A stretch of 64,000 bases of DNA from Actinomycetota bacterium (GCA_016185305.1 JACPNV010000001.1:97906-161905); one strand, 5' to 3'; counted from the first letter of the stretch, positions 1 through 9,107 are shown. Notes: a model not told the origin generated them from the sequence alone. Numbers and translations are program-made.

Positions 1-593
1 TCAGCTACCGCAACGACGGGCCGCTCGACATGCGGATGGATGAGCGCCAGCCGCGCACGGCCGCCGACGTGGTGAACGGCTACGAGGAAGGCGAGCTGGC
101 CCGAGTGCTGCGCGAGTTGGGCGACGAGCGGTTCGCACCGCGCATCGCGAAGGCGATCGTCGCTGCGAGGCCCCTCGAGACCACGGGCCAACTCGCTGAT
201 GTCGTGCGCTCGGCCATCCCAGCCGGCGCGCGTCGCACCGGGGGCCATCCAGCCAAGCGCTCCTTTCAAGCCATCCGCATCGAGGTCAACGAGGAGTTGA
301 CAACCCTCGGCGACACGATCGATGGCGCCGTCGACCTGTTGCAGCCACGCGGCCGCATCGCCGTGCTCGCGTATCACTCCGGTGAGGATCGCATCGTGAA
401 GGACCGCCTTCGCAACGCCGAGACGGGCGGCTGTGTGTGCCCACCGGGCCTGCCGTGCGTCTGCGGTGCGACGCCGAAGGTGAAGCTGTTGCGCAAGGGC
501 GCGCGCAAGCCGACGGTGGCAGAGGTCTCGGCGAACCCGCGTGCGGAGAGCGCGAGGTTGCGAGCGGCCGAGCGGCTGGAGGATGCGGCGTGA
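1..593 (+). CDS. rsmH: 16S rRNA (cytosine-1402-N4)-methyltransferase RsmH, 3' part
   Basis: This is the C-terminal part of RsmH (MraW), which methylates C1402 of 16S rRNA using SAM. The gene enters from the left edge in the frame of base 3; the visible product begins SYRNDGPLDMRMD, the conserved mid-protein block. Also visible are SFQAIRIEVNEEL, the HSxEDRIVK-type motif (here HSGEDRIVK, with G for the usual L), the Cys-rich CVCPPGLPCVCG loop found in actinobacterial members, and a closing NPRAESARLRAAERL. The internal ATG at 30 is not a real start. The stop overlaps the next gene (GTGA), so the gene heads the dcw operon. The N-terminal SAM-binding half is outside the window. Confidence 0.95.
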   Translation, partial: SYRNDGPLDMRMDERQPRTAADVVNGYEEGELARVLRELGDERFAPRIAKAIVAARPLETTGQLADVVRSAIPAGARRTGGHPAKRSFQAIRIEVNEELTTLGDTIDGAVDLLQPRGRIAVLAYHSGEDRIVKDRLRNAETGGCVCPPGLPCVCGATPKVKLLRKGARKPTVAEVSANPRAESARLRAAERLEDAA

Positions 594-1225
594 CCGCGGT
601 GCGCCCCGCCGCCGCGCCGGAACGAGCGCCCGCACCGCTCCGGCCCGATCTCACGATCGTGCGCCGGCGGCGGGCCCGCCGGTCCATGTTCACCAAGCTC
701 GGCACGGTCCTTCTGTTCGCCCTGTTCCTCGTGGTGTTCGGCGTCGTGGTCTTCCAGACCCTGCGCATGCAGAACCAAGCGAAGCTCGACGAGATCGACA
801 AGCGCATCGCGGCAGAGGAGGACTACGCCAAGTCGCTTCGCTTGAAGCTCGCCGATGCCGAGTCGCCGGACAAGATCGCCGAAGCGGCCCGAACCAGGCT
901 CGGGATGATCCAGCCCAACGACATCGCCTACCTGCAGCCCAAGCCTGACGACGAGGCAAAGGCTGCATGGGACCCGAACACGGACCCGTTGCCGTCTCCG
1001 TCAACGACCGCCCCGCCGCCGCCGCCGGCCACGCTGCCAGCACCGCCGGCCTCCGTCGTGCCCAAGACGTCGGCCGCGGCCGCGCCCACCACTGTTGCGA
1101 GAGCGCCGGTCCCGACCACCGCCCCCGCCAAGACGACGCCGACGACCAGGCCGACCACACCCACGACCAAGCCGGCGACGACACCGACGACCGCCGCGCA
1201 TCCGGCCACGGGAGCCAAGCGATGA
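590..1225 (+). CDS. FtsL/DivIC-like septum formation protein
   Basis: Small bitopic division protein in the position of ftsL, between rsmH and ftsI. I start it at GTG 590, overlapping the rsmH stop (GTGA), rather than at 437 as in the ORF track, because 437 lies inside rsmH. It is about 211 residues. A basic N-terminus (RRRRARRS) is followed by one membrane segment (about 36-58, LGTVLLFALFLVVFGVVVF) and then a charged coiled-coil stretch (QAKLDEIDKRIAAEEDYAKSL). The region ending in RTRLGMIQPND is typical of the FtsL/DivIC fold. The last 75 residues are a Pro/Thr-rich tail. Expected role: the FtsQ-FtsL-FtsB complex that activates FtsW/FtsI. Sequence is weakly conserved, so the call rests on topology and position. 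Confidence 0.78.
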   Translation: MTAVRPAAAPERAPAPLRPDLTIVRRRRARRSMFTKLGTVLLFALFLVVFGVVVFQTLRMQNQAKLDEIDKRIAAEEDYAKSLRLKLADAESPDKIAEAARTRLGMIQPNDIAYLQPKPDDEAKAAWDPNTDPLPSPSTTAPPPPPATLPAPPASVVPKTSAAAAPTTVARAPVPTTAPAKTTPTTRPTTPTTKPATTPTTAAHPATGAKR

Positions 1226-3732
1226 GCCCGATCGACGGCCGGACGAGGCGGGGAACGGCTACCGCTCCCCCCGACCGCGGTTCGCTGCGGCGCGTATCGG
1301 CGGCCGAGCGCCGACGGCGCCTCGAGGAGGAGACGCTTCGTGTTCGGCAGATGGCGGTCCGGAAGGCCGAACGCCGCCGCAGCCGCGAGTCGTCGCGAGA
1401 GCCGGCCGACGAGAGGTCCGCGCGTGTCGCTTCGACTGGTGCGGCCCGGTCTGCACCGCACCGCCGGCGAACGACCGCGAGTCGTTCCGCGGCGACCGCG
1501 CCGAAGGCCGCATCCCGTGCGGCCGCCTACGCCGGCGGGTCCCGCCGGGCCACGATCACGATCTCGAGCCGGCCCCCGGCTCGATCGGCGACGGCGAAGA
1601 CCGGCACCGCGCGCACGACGACGCCACGCCGGGCTTCGCGCCCGGTGGCCGCGGCGGTGCCGGCGAGCACGGCCTCGGTGCCAGCAACGGCCTTCGGGGC
1701 TCTCAAAGACATCGGCTTGGCTGTCGGCCGGTCGCTGCACGCGATCGTCGACATCTTCATCAGGCGCACCAGCCCGCCGAAGGGACCCCGCCTTCTCACG
1801 ACGCCACTCAAAACCTCCACCACCCATACCCGCCGCCGCCTCGTCGGTCTGGTCGTCATCTTCTGCCTGCTGTTCGCGACGGTGGTCGTGAAGCTCGCCA
1901 ACCTCCAGGTTCTCAACCCGAAGCAGTTCCAGGAGTTCGGGATGTCGCAACGAGTTCGGGAGGAGATCCTCGCCGCCGATCGTGGCACGATCTTCGACCG
2001 CAATGGCGTCGAGTTGGCGTTGTCGTTGCCGCAGAAGTCGGTCTTCGTCGACCCGAAGCTGATCGTCGACCCACCCGGTGAAGCGCAACAGCTCGGTTCG
2101 GTGCTGGGCATCGACCCGGCTGGCATCGAGGACAAGATGAGGAAGGACAACCGCTTCTCCTACGTCGCTCGCTTTCTCGACGAGAGCGTCGCTCGGCAGA
2201 TCGAGGCGCTGAGCCTGCCGGGCGTTGCGTTCGTGGAGGAGCCGAAGCGCTACTCGCCTTCGAGCGACATCGCGGGTGCGGTTGTCGGTGGCGTCGACCC
2301 CGAAGGCGTTGGCATCGCCGGACTCGAGAAGCTCTACACGACCCAACTGGCGGGCACGCCCGGCAAGCTCATGCTCGAGCAGTCGCCTTCCGGGCGCACG
2401 ATCCCGGTCGGCGACTACCAGTTCGTACCAGCGACCAAGGGTGACGATCTCGTGCTCACCCTCGATCGGTCGATGCAGTTCGAGGTGCAGCGGATGCTCA
2501 CCGACCAGGTCTCCTCGGTCGGAGCCAAAGGTGGCGTGGCCATCGTGACCAAGCCCGACACCGGTGAGGTCCTCGCGTCGGTCAGCGTCACCAAGAACGA
2601 GAACAACGAGGTGAAACCGGACGGCAACTTCGCCGCACTCACCACGGTGTACGAGCCCGGCTCGGTCATGAAGCTCGCGACCGTCTCGGGCGCGATCGAG
2701 GACAAGAAGGTTGATCCCGACACGGTGATCAACTTGCCGACCGAGCTCAAGATCGCCGATGCCACGTTCACCGATGCCGAGGAGCGGGGCGCCGTGGCGT
2801 GGCCGGTGAAGACCATCATCGAGCAATCGTCCAACATCGGCACGATTCTCATCGGCCAGCGCCTCGGCAGGGAACGCATCGTCGAGTACATGAAGCGGTT
2901 CGGCTTCGACGAGAAGACGGGAATCAACTTTCCCGGTGAGCAGAGCGGAGTTGTGCCTCCCCTCGACAAGTGGTGGGCCACGACCGCGGCCACGGTGCCG
3001 ATCGGCCAGGGTGTGTCGGTCACGCCGATGCAGATGCTCGCTGCGTACAACGTCATCGCCAACGGAGGTGTCTACATCTCCCCCAAGCTCGTGCAGGCGA
3101 GCGTCGACGCCAACGGCGTGAGGCGCCCGACACCCGACCCGCCGCCGCGGACTGTTGTCTCACTCGACACCGCCAACAAGCTCAACGTCATCTTGCGAAG
3201 CGTGGTGGCGCAGGGCACCGGCACCAAGGCCGCGGTACCGGGCTACACCGTCGGCGGCAAGACGGGAACGTCTCGCAAGCCCCAGCCTGGTGGCGGCTAC
3301 GAGGGACCCGACGGCGTCGTTCAGTACCAGGCGACGTTCGTCGGCTTCGCACCCGCCGAGGCACCCAAGGTGTCCGTGCTGGTCATGATCGACGAGCCCG
3401 CGGGTGGGCAGATCTTCGGCGGTCTCGTTGCTGCGCCGGTCTTCTCCAAGATCACCGAGTTCGCCCTCAAGCGCCTGGGGGTGCCCCCGCCGGTCACCGA
3501 CGCCCCGGCTGGCGGCGTTCCCGCGGACAGCGAAGCGCAGGCCAAGAAGGCGATGACGGGCGCCTCGAACCCGTCGCTGCCGGAGGACACGCTTGCGGTA
3601 GAGACCCTGCCCGATGGCCGGGTGCGAGGGGTGCCCGCCGGCTTGCCGCCGGGTGGCTTCATCCCGATGCCGTTGCTGCCGCCTGTTCCCGCGCCCGCAA
3701 CCACCTCCTCCGCGGTCGCGAGAAAGACCTAA
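1222..3732 (+). CDS. ftsI: Division transpeptidase FtsI (class B PBP)
   Basis: Septal peptidoglycan D,D-transpeptidase. The start at ATG 1222 overlaps the previous stop; the longer ORF from 967 lies in ftsL. The product is 836 residues. It has an unusually long basic, Ala/Ser/Arg-rich cytoplasmic N-terminus (about 1-200), one membrane segment (about 206-226), and a PBP dimerisation domain beginning around RGTIFDRNGVELA. The transpeptidase motifs are SxxK (SVMK, nucleophile S481), SxN (SSN, 536-538) and KTG (K680). No PASTA domain is evident; the C-terminus is a Pro-rich tail. A partner of FtsW in this operon. The N-terminal extension is longer than in most FtsI proteins and has no recognisable domain. 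Confidence 0.95.
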   Translation: MSPIDGRTRRGTATAPPDRGSLRRVSAAERRRRLEEETLRVRQMAVRKAERRRSRESSREPADERSARVASTGAARSAPHRRRTTASRSAATAPKAASRAAAYAGGSRRATITISSRPPARSATAKTGTARTTTPRRASRPVAAAVPASTASVPATAFGALKDIGLAVGRSLHAIVDIFIRRTSPPKGPRLLTTPLKTSTTHTRRRLVGLVVIFCLLFATVVVKLANLQVLNPKQFQEFGMSQRVREEILAADRGTIFDRNGVELALSLPQKSVFVDPKLIVDPPGEAQQLGSVLGIDPAGIEDKMRKDNRFSYVARFLDESVARQIEALSLPGVAFVEEPKRYSPSSDIAGAVVGGVDPEGVGIAGLEKLYTTQLAGTPGKLMLEQSPSGRTIPVGDYQFVPATKGDDLVLTLDRSMQFEVQRMLTDQVSSVGAKGGVAIVTKPDTGEVLASVSVTKNENNEVKPDGNFAALTTVYEPGSVMKLATVSGAIEDKKVDPDTVINLPTELKIADATFTDAEERGAVAWPVKTIIEQSSNIGTILIGQRLGRERIVEYMKRFGFDEKTGINFPGEQSGVVPPLDKWWATTAATVPIGQGVSVTPMQMLAAYNVIANGGVYISPKLVQASVDANGVRRPTPDPPPRTVVSLDTANKLNVILRSVVAQGTGTKAAVPGYTVGGKTGTSRKPQPGGGYEGPDGVVQYQATFVGFAPAEAPKVSVLVMIDEPAGGQIFGGLVAAPVFSKITEFALKRLGVPPPVTDAPAGGVPADSEAQAKKAMTGASNPSLPEDTLAVETLPDGRVRGVPAGLPPGGFIPMPLLPPVPAPATTSSAVARKT

Positions 3733-3737
3733 CGCCC

Positions 3738-5198
3738 ATGCGGCTCTCCGAGCTGATCGCCGAGCTCGACCGTGTGCCGGCCGGGGCGGCGGTCGGTGAA
3801 GCGCCGCACGTCCGTCACGCCACCGGCGATCTCACGGTCGAGGTTCGCTCGGTCGCGTTCGATTCGCGCGCCGTCGAGCCCGGCGCGTTGTTCTGCTGCG
3901 TCCGTGGTGCGGCCGCGGACGGGCACGATTTCGCGTCGAGCGCGGTCGGCGCTGGCGCCGTGGCGCTCCTCGTCGAGCGCGAGCTCGATGTCGACGTGCC
4001 GCAGTTGACGGTCGCTAGTGCGCGGCTTGCGATGGGGCACGCCGCGGCAGCGGTGTACGGCTGGCCGGCCAACGAAGTCCGCGTTGTCGGCGTGACCGGC
4101 ACGAACGGGAAGACGACCGTCACGCAGCTCCTGCACACGATCTTCGCGACCGTGGGCCTCAGGTCTGCTCTGCTCGGGACGCTCACCGGTGTGCGCACGA
4201 CGCCCGAATCACCCGACCTCCAACGATGGCTGGCCGCGCGGCGAGGCGAAGGTGTCACCCACGTCGCGATGGAGGTGTCGTCGCACGCGTTGGCCTTGCA
4301 CCGAGTGGCGGGCACCCGGTTTGCCGTCGCGGTGTTCACCAACCTCAGCCGCGACCATCTCGATTTCCACGGCACGATGGACGAGTACTTCCGCGCCAAG
4401 CGAACGCTGTTCGAGCCCAGCTATGCCGATCGAGCCGTGGTCAACCTCGACAGCCCGTACGGCCGCATCCTGCGCGACGCGGCGGCGGTCCCGACGGTTG
4501 GCTACTCGCTCGACGATGCCACCGGGCTCGAGGTGCATGTGGACTCGAGCCGGTTCGAGTGGCGTGGCGCACCTGTCGAGCTCCAGCTCGGCGGCCGGTT
4601 CAACGTCTCCAACGCGCTGGCGGCCGCAGAGGTCGCGCTCGTGCTGGGCCTCGAGCCACCGGACATCGCCGCCGGCTTGTCGCAGCCGCTCACGGTGCCC
4701 GGTCGCTTCGAGCTCGTCGACGAGGGTCAGCCCTTCACCGTCGCGGTCGATTACGCCCACACCTCCGACGGGCTCGAACAGCTCTTGCGCGCCGCCGGGG
4801 AGGTCGTCGTCCCAGGTGGGCGCGTACATGTGGTGTTCGGGTGCGGCGGCGACCGGGACGCGTCGAAGCGCGGGCCGATGGGTGAGGTGGCGGCACGCCT
4901 CGCCGATCGAGTAGTCCTGACGGCCGACAACTCCCGAGGGGAGTCGACAGGAGCCATCATCGCTGCAGTGAAACAAGGTTTCGATCGCGTGCCCGACCGC
5001 CGGGCCGCCGAGCTCCTCCTCGAACAAGACCGTCGCCGCGCCATCGCCCTCGCTCTCGAAGGCGCTGCCGCGGGCGACATCGTCCTGCTCGCCGGCAAGG
5101 GCCACGAGACGACCCAGACCATCGGCGATGCGGTCGTGCCGTTCGACGATCGTGACGTCGCCCGCTCGCTTCTGCGCCGCGGGGCGGCGGCACCATGA
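3738..5198 (+). CDS. murE: UDP-MurNAc-tripeptide ligase MurE
   Basis: Adds the third peptide residue to UDP-MurNAc-L-Ala-D-Glu in the cytoplasm. ATG 3738 follows ftsI by five bases; the ORF track start at 2970 is inside ftsI. The product is 486 residues, normal for MurE. An N-terminal Mur domain (FDSRAVEPGALF) is followed by the ATP-binding loop VTGTNGKTT and the central domain motif EVSSHAL. The C-terminal domain includes VDYAHTSDGLE and GKGHETTQ. The substrate-recognition motif is DNSR (397-400) instead of the DNPR usual for meso-diaminopimelate ligases; the Arg is kept, so mDAP is still the likely substrate. The stop overlaps mraY directly, with no murF between. Confidence 0.94.
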   Translation: MRLSELIAELDRVPAGAAVGEAPHVRHATGDLTVEVRSVAFDSRAVEPGALFCCVRGAAADGHDFASSAVGAGAVALLVERELDVDVPQLTVASARLAMGHAAAAVYGWPANEVRVVGVTGTNGKTTVTQLLHTIFATVGLRSALLGTLTGVRTTPESPDLQRWLAARRGEGVTHVAMEVSSHALALHRVAGTRFAVAVFTNLSRDHLDFHGTMDEYFRAKRTLFEPSYADRAVVNLDSPYGRILRDAAAVPTVGYSLDDATGLEVHVDSSRFEWRGAPVELQLGGRFNVSNALAAAEVALVLGLEPPDIAAGLSQPLTVPGRFELVDEGQPFTVAVDYAHTSDGLEQLLRAAGEVVVPGGRVHVVFGCGGDRDASKRGPMGEVAARLADRVVLTADNSRGESTGAIIAAVKQGFDRVPDRRAAELLLEQDRRRAIALALEGAAAGDIVLLAGKGHETTQTIGDAVVPFDDRDVARSLLRRGAAAP

Positions 5199-6259
5199 TC
5201 CGCCTCTTGCTCGCGCTCGCGCTCTCGCTCGGCGTGTCGCTCGTCGGAACCCGGTTCCTGATCCAAGTGTTGACGGCGCGCCGGATAGGGCAGCCGATCC
5301 AGGAAGACCTGAACCAGGTGCAGCAGGAGAAGGCGGGCACGCCGACCATGGGCGGTCTCGCCATCGTGGCGTCCGCCGCCTTCGCCTACGTCGTGTCCGA
5401 TCTGCTGCTGAAGTTCACGGCGCGACCGGGCGTGTTCACCTACACCGGCATGTTCACGATGGCGGCCATCATCGGCGCGGGCATCGTGGGCTTCCTCGAC
5501 GACTACATCAAGGTCCGCCGGGAGCGGAACCTGGGCCTGAGCAAGCGAGCCAAGACCATCGGTCTGCTGCTGGTCGCCGTTGCGTTCTCGGTCGCAGTGG
5601 TCACGAAGACCGCTCAGAACACGACGCTCTCGTTCACTCGCTGGAACGTTCCCGGCTACGAGTTGGGCAAGGTCGGTTGGGTCATCTTTGCCGGCGTGTT
5701 GATCTACGCGTCCACGAACGCGGTCAACCTCACCGACGGTATGGACGGCCTTGCCGGCGGCGCCGCCACGTTGTGCTTCATGGCCTTCGTGTTCATCGGC
5801 TTCTGGTCCTTCCGCAACGAGTCGCTCTACGACACACCCCACGCCCTCGACCTCGCCGTCATCGCGGCATGCATGCTGGGCGCCTGCATCGGCTTCCTGT
5901 GGTGGAACGCTGCGCCGGCGCGAATCTTCATGGGTGATACCGGCGCGCTCGCGATCGGCGCGGCACTTGCCGGCCTCGCCCTGACGCTCAACACCGACCT
6001 GCTCCTCATCATCATCGGCGGCCTGTTCGTCATGGAGACGTTGTCGGTCATCATCCAAGTCGCGAGCTTCCGCTTGTTCAACGGTCGGCGACCCTTCCGC
6101 ATGGCACCGATCCACCACCATTTTGAGCTCAAGGGTTGGCCCGAGACCACCGTGATCATCCGCTTCTGGATCCTCGCCGGTCTCTCGGTCGCACTCGCGC
6201 TCGGCATCTTCTACTACGACTTCATCGGCACTGGCGCCCTCGACAAGCCATTGCCGTAA
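5195..6259 (+). CDS. mraY: Phospho-MurNAc-pentapeptide transferase MraY
   Basis: Integral membrane enzyme that transfers phospho-MurNAc-pentapeptide to undecaprenyl phosphate, making lipid I. 354 residues, with about ten hydrophobic segments. Family motifs are present: the N-terminal KAGTPTMGGL, the aspartate-rich NLTDGMDGLAGG, GDTGALAIGAALA, and the HHHFELKGWPE loop near the C-terminus. The ATG overlaps the murE stop (ATGA), so the two are translationally coupled. In most actinobacteria murF lies between them. Downstream, a 170-bp repeat/hairpin region breaks the otherwise gapless operon. Confidence 0.95.
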   Translation: MIRLLLALALSLGVSLVGTRFLIQVLTARRIGQPIQEDLNQVQQEKAGTPTMGGLAIVASAAFAYVVSDLLLKFTARPGVFTYTGMFTMAAIIGAGIVGFLDDYIKVRRERNLGLSKRAKTIGLLLVAVAFSVAVVTKTAQNTTLSFTRWNVPGYELGKVGWVIFAGVLIYASTNAVNLTDGMDGLAGGAATLCFMAFVFIGFWSFRNESLYDTPHALDLAVIAACMLGACIGFLWWNAAPARIFMGDTGALAIGAALAGLALTLNTDLLLIIIGGLFVMETLSVIIQVASFRLFNGRRPFRMAPIHHHFELKGWPETTVIIRFWILAGLSVALALGIFYYDFIGTGALDKPLP

Positions 6260-6261
6260 TA

Positions 6262-6415
6262 CTCGGCGGCGATGATCCGCCGCCTGCCGTTGCACGGAGC
6301 CGCTGCCGCGTTTCGGCTTGCTTCGCCTGGCGGCTCCGCAAGTTCCACAGTCCCTATCCGCTCGGCGGCGATGATCCGCCGCCTGCCGTTGCACGGAGCC
6401 CTGGCGGCTCCGTGC
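6262..6415 (+). repeat. Duplicated hairpin element between mraY and murD
   Basis: A perfect 40-bp direct repeat (CTCGGCGGCGATGATCCGCC...) occurs at 6262-6301 and 6361-6400. Each copy contains a short inverted repeat GGCGG/CCGCC. The second copy continues into a perfect 10-bp stem GCACGGAGCC, loop CTGGC, GGCTCCGTGC (6391-6415), ending 14 bases before the murD start. The first copy can form a longer-loop version (GGAGCCG...CGGCTCC). It interrupts an operon that otherwise has overlapping genes. It could be a REP-like element, an mRNA processing site or a partial terminator. Confidence 0.85.
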
Positions 6416-6429
6416 AAAGTCCTACTGCT

Positions 6430-7785
6430 ATGAGTGATTCGCAAACCACCGCCTTGCCCCTTGGCCGATGTCTGGTGCTCGGTATGGGCATCACTGGTGA
6501 CGCCGTAGCGGCGGCGTTGGTCAGAAGGGGGTTCGCCGTCGTGGTCGTGGACGACCATCCCTCACCGGCGCAGCGCGCCCGAGCAGAATCTCTCGGTGTG
6601 GAGCTCGTGGAAGCGCCGACCGTCGACCGGTTGCGACACTTGGTAGAAGCGTCGACCGCGCTGTTCCCGAGCCCCGGCATCCCCGAGCACCATGCGCTCT
6701 TCGCGGCGTCGTCGAGCGCAGGCGTGCCGATCCTCAGCGAGTTCGATCTGGCTCGCGCATGGGATGACCGGCCGGTGCTGGCCGTCACCGGCACCAACGG
6801 AAAGACGACGGTGACGACGATGGTCACCGACATGGTCAACGCCGGCGGGCGTCGCGGGGTCATGGCGGGCAACACCGAACTTCCGCTCGTCAGCGCGATC
6901 GACGACCCGACTGCCGACGTGTTCGTCGTCGAAGCATCGTCGTTCCGGCTCGGGCACACCCAGCGCTTCGAGCCAGGGGTTGCAACCTGGCTGAACTTCG
7001 CCGACGACCATCTCGACGTCCACGCTTCGCTCCAGACCTACGAGCGCGCCAAGGCGCGCATCTGGGACCACTTGCCCGAGTTCGGGCTGGCGATCGCCAA
7101 CGCCGACGATCCTGTCGTCATGCGCAACGTCGTGCCCGCCAACCGGACGACATCGTTCAGCGTGCGGAAGCCCGTGGGTTACCACGTCGCCGCTGGCCTG
7201 CTCGTCACCGACGAAGGCGTCGCGCTCGTCCCCGTCGACGACCTTCCACGAAAACTCCCACATGACGTTGCGAATGCTCTCGCGGGGGCGGCGACCGCGA
7301 TCGCGGGTGGAGTTCCGGTCGATGTCGTTCGATCCGTCCTCAGAAGGTTCAATCAGCTGCCGCATCGTGTGCAGCTCGTAGCCGAGAGCGGTGGGGTTCG
7401 CTGGTACGACGACTCGAAGGCGACTGCTCCGCACGCGACCGAATCCGCGCTGCGAGGTTTCGACTCGGTCGTGCTGATCGCGGGTGGCCGGAACAAGGGC
7501 CTCGATCTTTCGCCGATGGGCCGAGAGCTCGATCGCATCCGAGCGGTCATAGCGATCGGCGACGCCGCGGGCGAGGTGCACGACGTGTTTGCGCCTCGCC
7601 GCCCCGTCGTGGTGGCCGCATCGATGCCTGAAGCGGTGGAGGCCGCCGAACAGCTGGCCCGGCCGGGCGATGCGGTTCTGCTGTCACCGGGCTGCGCGTC
7701 CTTCGACTGGTACGACAGCTACGCACAGCGGGGCGACGCGTTCGCGGCGGCGGTTCGTGACTTGCTGGAGGTGGGGCGACCATGA
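6430..7785 (+). CDS. murD: UDP-MurNAc-L-alanine:D-glutamate ligase MurD
   Basis: Adds D-Glu to UDP-MurNAc-L-Ala. I start at ATG 6430 (MSDSQTTALPLG); the track ORF from 6136 runs through the end of mraY and the repeat region. 451 residues, standard for MurD. Features: an N-terminal Rossmann-like domain (CLVLGMGITG), FPSPGIP, the ATP loop VTGTNGKTT, EASSFRL, NFADDHLDVH, and the C-terminal domain with HRVQLVAESGGVRWYDDSKATAPHA and LIAGGRNKG. No good Shine-Dalgarno precedes the ATG; the gene is preceded directly by the hairpin element, so its translation may depend on that structure. The stop overlaps ftsW (ATGA). Confidence 0.95.
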   Translation: MSDSQTTALPLGRCLVLGMGITGDAVAAALVRRGFAVVVVDDHPSPAQRARAESLGVELVEAPTVDRLRHLVEASTALFPSPGIPEHHALFAASSSAGVPILSEFDLARAWDDRPVLAVTGTNGKTTVTTMVTDMVNAGGRRGVMAGNTELPLVSAIDDPTADVFVVEASSFRLGHTQRFEPGVATWLNFADDHLDVHASLQTYERAKARIWDHLPEFGLAIANADDPVVMRNVVPANRTTSFSVRKPVGYHVAAGLLVTDEGVALVPVDDLPRKLPHDVANALAGAATAIAGGVPVDVVRSVLRRFNQLPHRVQLVAESGGVRWYDDSKATAPHATESALRGFDSVVLIAGGRNKGLDLSPMGRELDRIRAVIAIGDAAGEVHDVFAPRRPVVVAASMPEAVEAAEQLARPGDAVLLSPGCASFDWYDSYAQRGDAFAAAVRDLLEVGRP

Positions 7786-9089
7786 GGGCCGTCTCCAAAC
7801 AAGGCCGAGGCAAAGAGAAAGGGAAGGGGAAGGTGCTCGTGTCCAGTCACCCGCGTCTGAACGTTCTCCAACTCGACCGCGTCGACGCGGCGGCCGCCGA
7901 CACGCTGTCCTCGCGCCGCCCGAACGGACGGCGCACGGGGACGTACCTCGCGCTCGCGGCGCTGCTCCTCCTCCTCAACCTCACGGGACTGGTCATGGTG
8001 CTGTCCGCGTCTGGGGTGTCCTCACTCGACGACACCGGCTCGCCATGGTCGCAGTTCACCAGACAGGCGCTCTGGCTCGGCCTGGGGACGATCGCGCTGT
8101 TGGTCGTCGTGCGCATCGACTACCGCCGTTGGCGGAAGGTCACAGGGCCGTTGCTGCTGCTCAGCATGGGGCTGCTCGCGCTCGTCCTCGTGCCAGGTCT
8201 CGGCGTGGAGGTGAACGGTGCCTCTCGCTGGCTGGGTTTCGGCATGTTCCGCGTGCAGCCTTCCGAGCTCGCCAAGCTCGCGGTTCTGCTGTTCGTTGCT
8301 GATCTGCTGACGCGCCGCGCCCACCGGATCGACGAGACGCAGTTGAGCCTTCGACCGGTGATGGTCGTCTTCGTCATCCTCGCCGGGCTGATCATGGCGC
8401 AACCGAACCTCGGCACGACGATGTTGATCTTCGCCATCATCTTCGCCCTGCTGTTCGTGGCTGGCGTTCCGGGATGGCGTCTCGGTCTCGTGCTCGGCGG
8501 AACTGCTGCGATCGGCGCGCTCTTCCTCTGGCTGACCCCGTTCCGCCGTCGCCGCCTCTTTGCGTTCACCGACCCTTGGGCCGATCCGCTCAACACCGGG
8601 TACCAACCACTCCAATCCCAGGTCGGTTTGGCGAACGGCGGCGTCTACGGAACCGGGCTGGGCGCCGGGCGGGCCAAGTACGGCTTCCTCCCCGAGGCGC
8701 ACACCGACTTCATCTTCACCGTCATCGGCGAAGAGCTCGGTCTCGTCGGTGCTTGTGTCGTGGTCGCGGTGTTCATCGCCTTCGGTGTCGTAGGCGCCCG
8801 CGTCGCGATGAAGGCGCCCGACCGGTTCGGCATGCTCGTTGCGACGGGCATCACGTCGTGGTTCCTCTTCCAGGCGTTCGTGAACATCGGGGCCGCGGTG
8901 GGCGTGCTGCCCATCACCGGCGTCCCGCTGCCGTTCGTCTCCTTCGGCGGGTCGTCGCTTGTGGTCAGCATGATCGCGATGGGGATCTTGTTGAACGTGG
9001 CCCGGCACACGGACGCGGCAGCCGCAGGTGACGGGGACGAGCCGGCACCGCGCCGTCATCGCCGGGCGAAGCTGCGTTCCGCCGGTTAG
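7782..9089 (+). CDS. ftsW: Lipid II polymerase FtsW (SEDS family)
   Basis: SEDS-family peptidoglycan glycosyltransferase working with FtsI at the septum. 435 residues. A basic, Lys-rich cytoplasmic N-terminus (about 1-50, including KEKGKGK) precedes about ten membrane segments. SEDS motifs visible are the loop GASRWLGFGMFRVQPSELAKLA, AQPNLGTTM, GLGAGRAKYGFLPEAHTDFIF and PLPFVSFGGSS near the C-terminus. It ends in a short charged tail. The ATG overlaps the murD stop. It is separated from murG by 18 bases. Confidence 0.95.
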   Translation: MRAVSKQGRGKEKGKGKVLVSSHPRLNVLQLDRVDAAAADTLSSRRPNGRRTGTYLALAALLLLLNLTGLVMVLSASGVSSLDDTGSPWSQFTRQALWLGLGTIALLVVVRIDYRRWRKVTGPLLLLSMGLLALVLVPGLGVEVNGASRWLGFGMFRVQPSELAKLAVLLFVADLLTRRAHRIDETQLSLRPVMVVFVILAGLIMAQPNLGTTMLIFAIIFALLFVAGVPGWRLGLVLGGTAAIGALFLWLTPFRRRRLFAFTDPWADPLNTGYQPLQSQVGLANGGVYGTGLGAGRAKYGFLPEAHTDFIFTVIGEELGLVGACVVVAVFIAFGVVGARVAMKAPDRFGMLVATGITSWFLFQAFVNIGAAVGVLPITGVPLPFVSFGGSSLVVSMIAMGILLNVARHTDAAAAGDGDEPAPRRHRRAKLRSAG

Positions 9090-9107
9090 TGCCAGACTCG
9101 GCAGCAG

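Noticed and set aside
928-2826. 632-residue minus ORF over ftsL/ftsI
   Set aside because: Shadow frame of clearly recognised + strand genes; composition is Arg/Gly/Asp-rich with no motif.
2970-3737. N-terminal extension of MurE in the 742-residue ORF
   Set aside because: Lies wholly inside ftsI in another frame; ATG 3738 gives a standard-length MurE.
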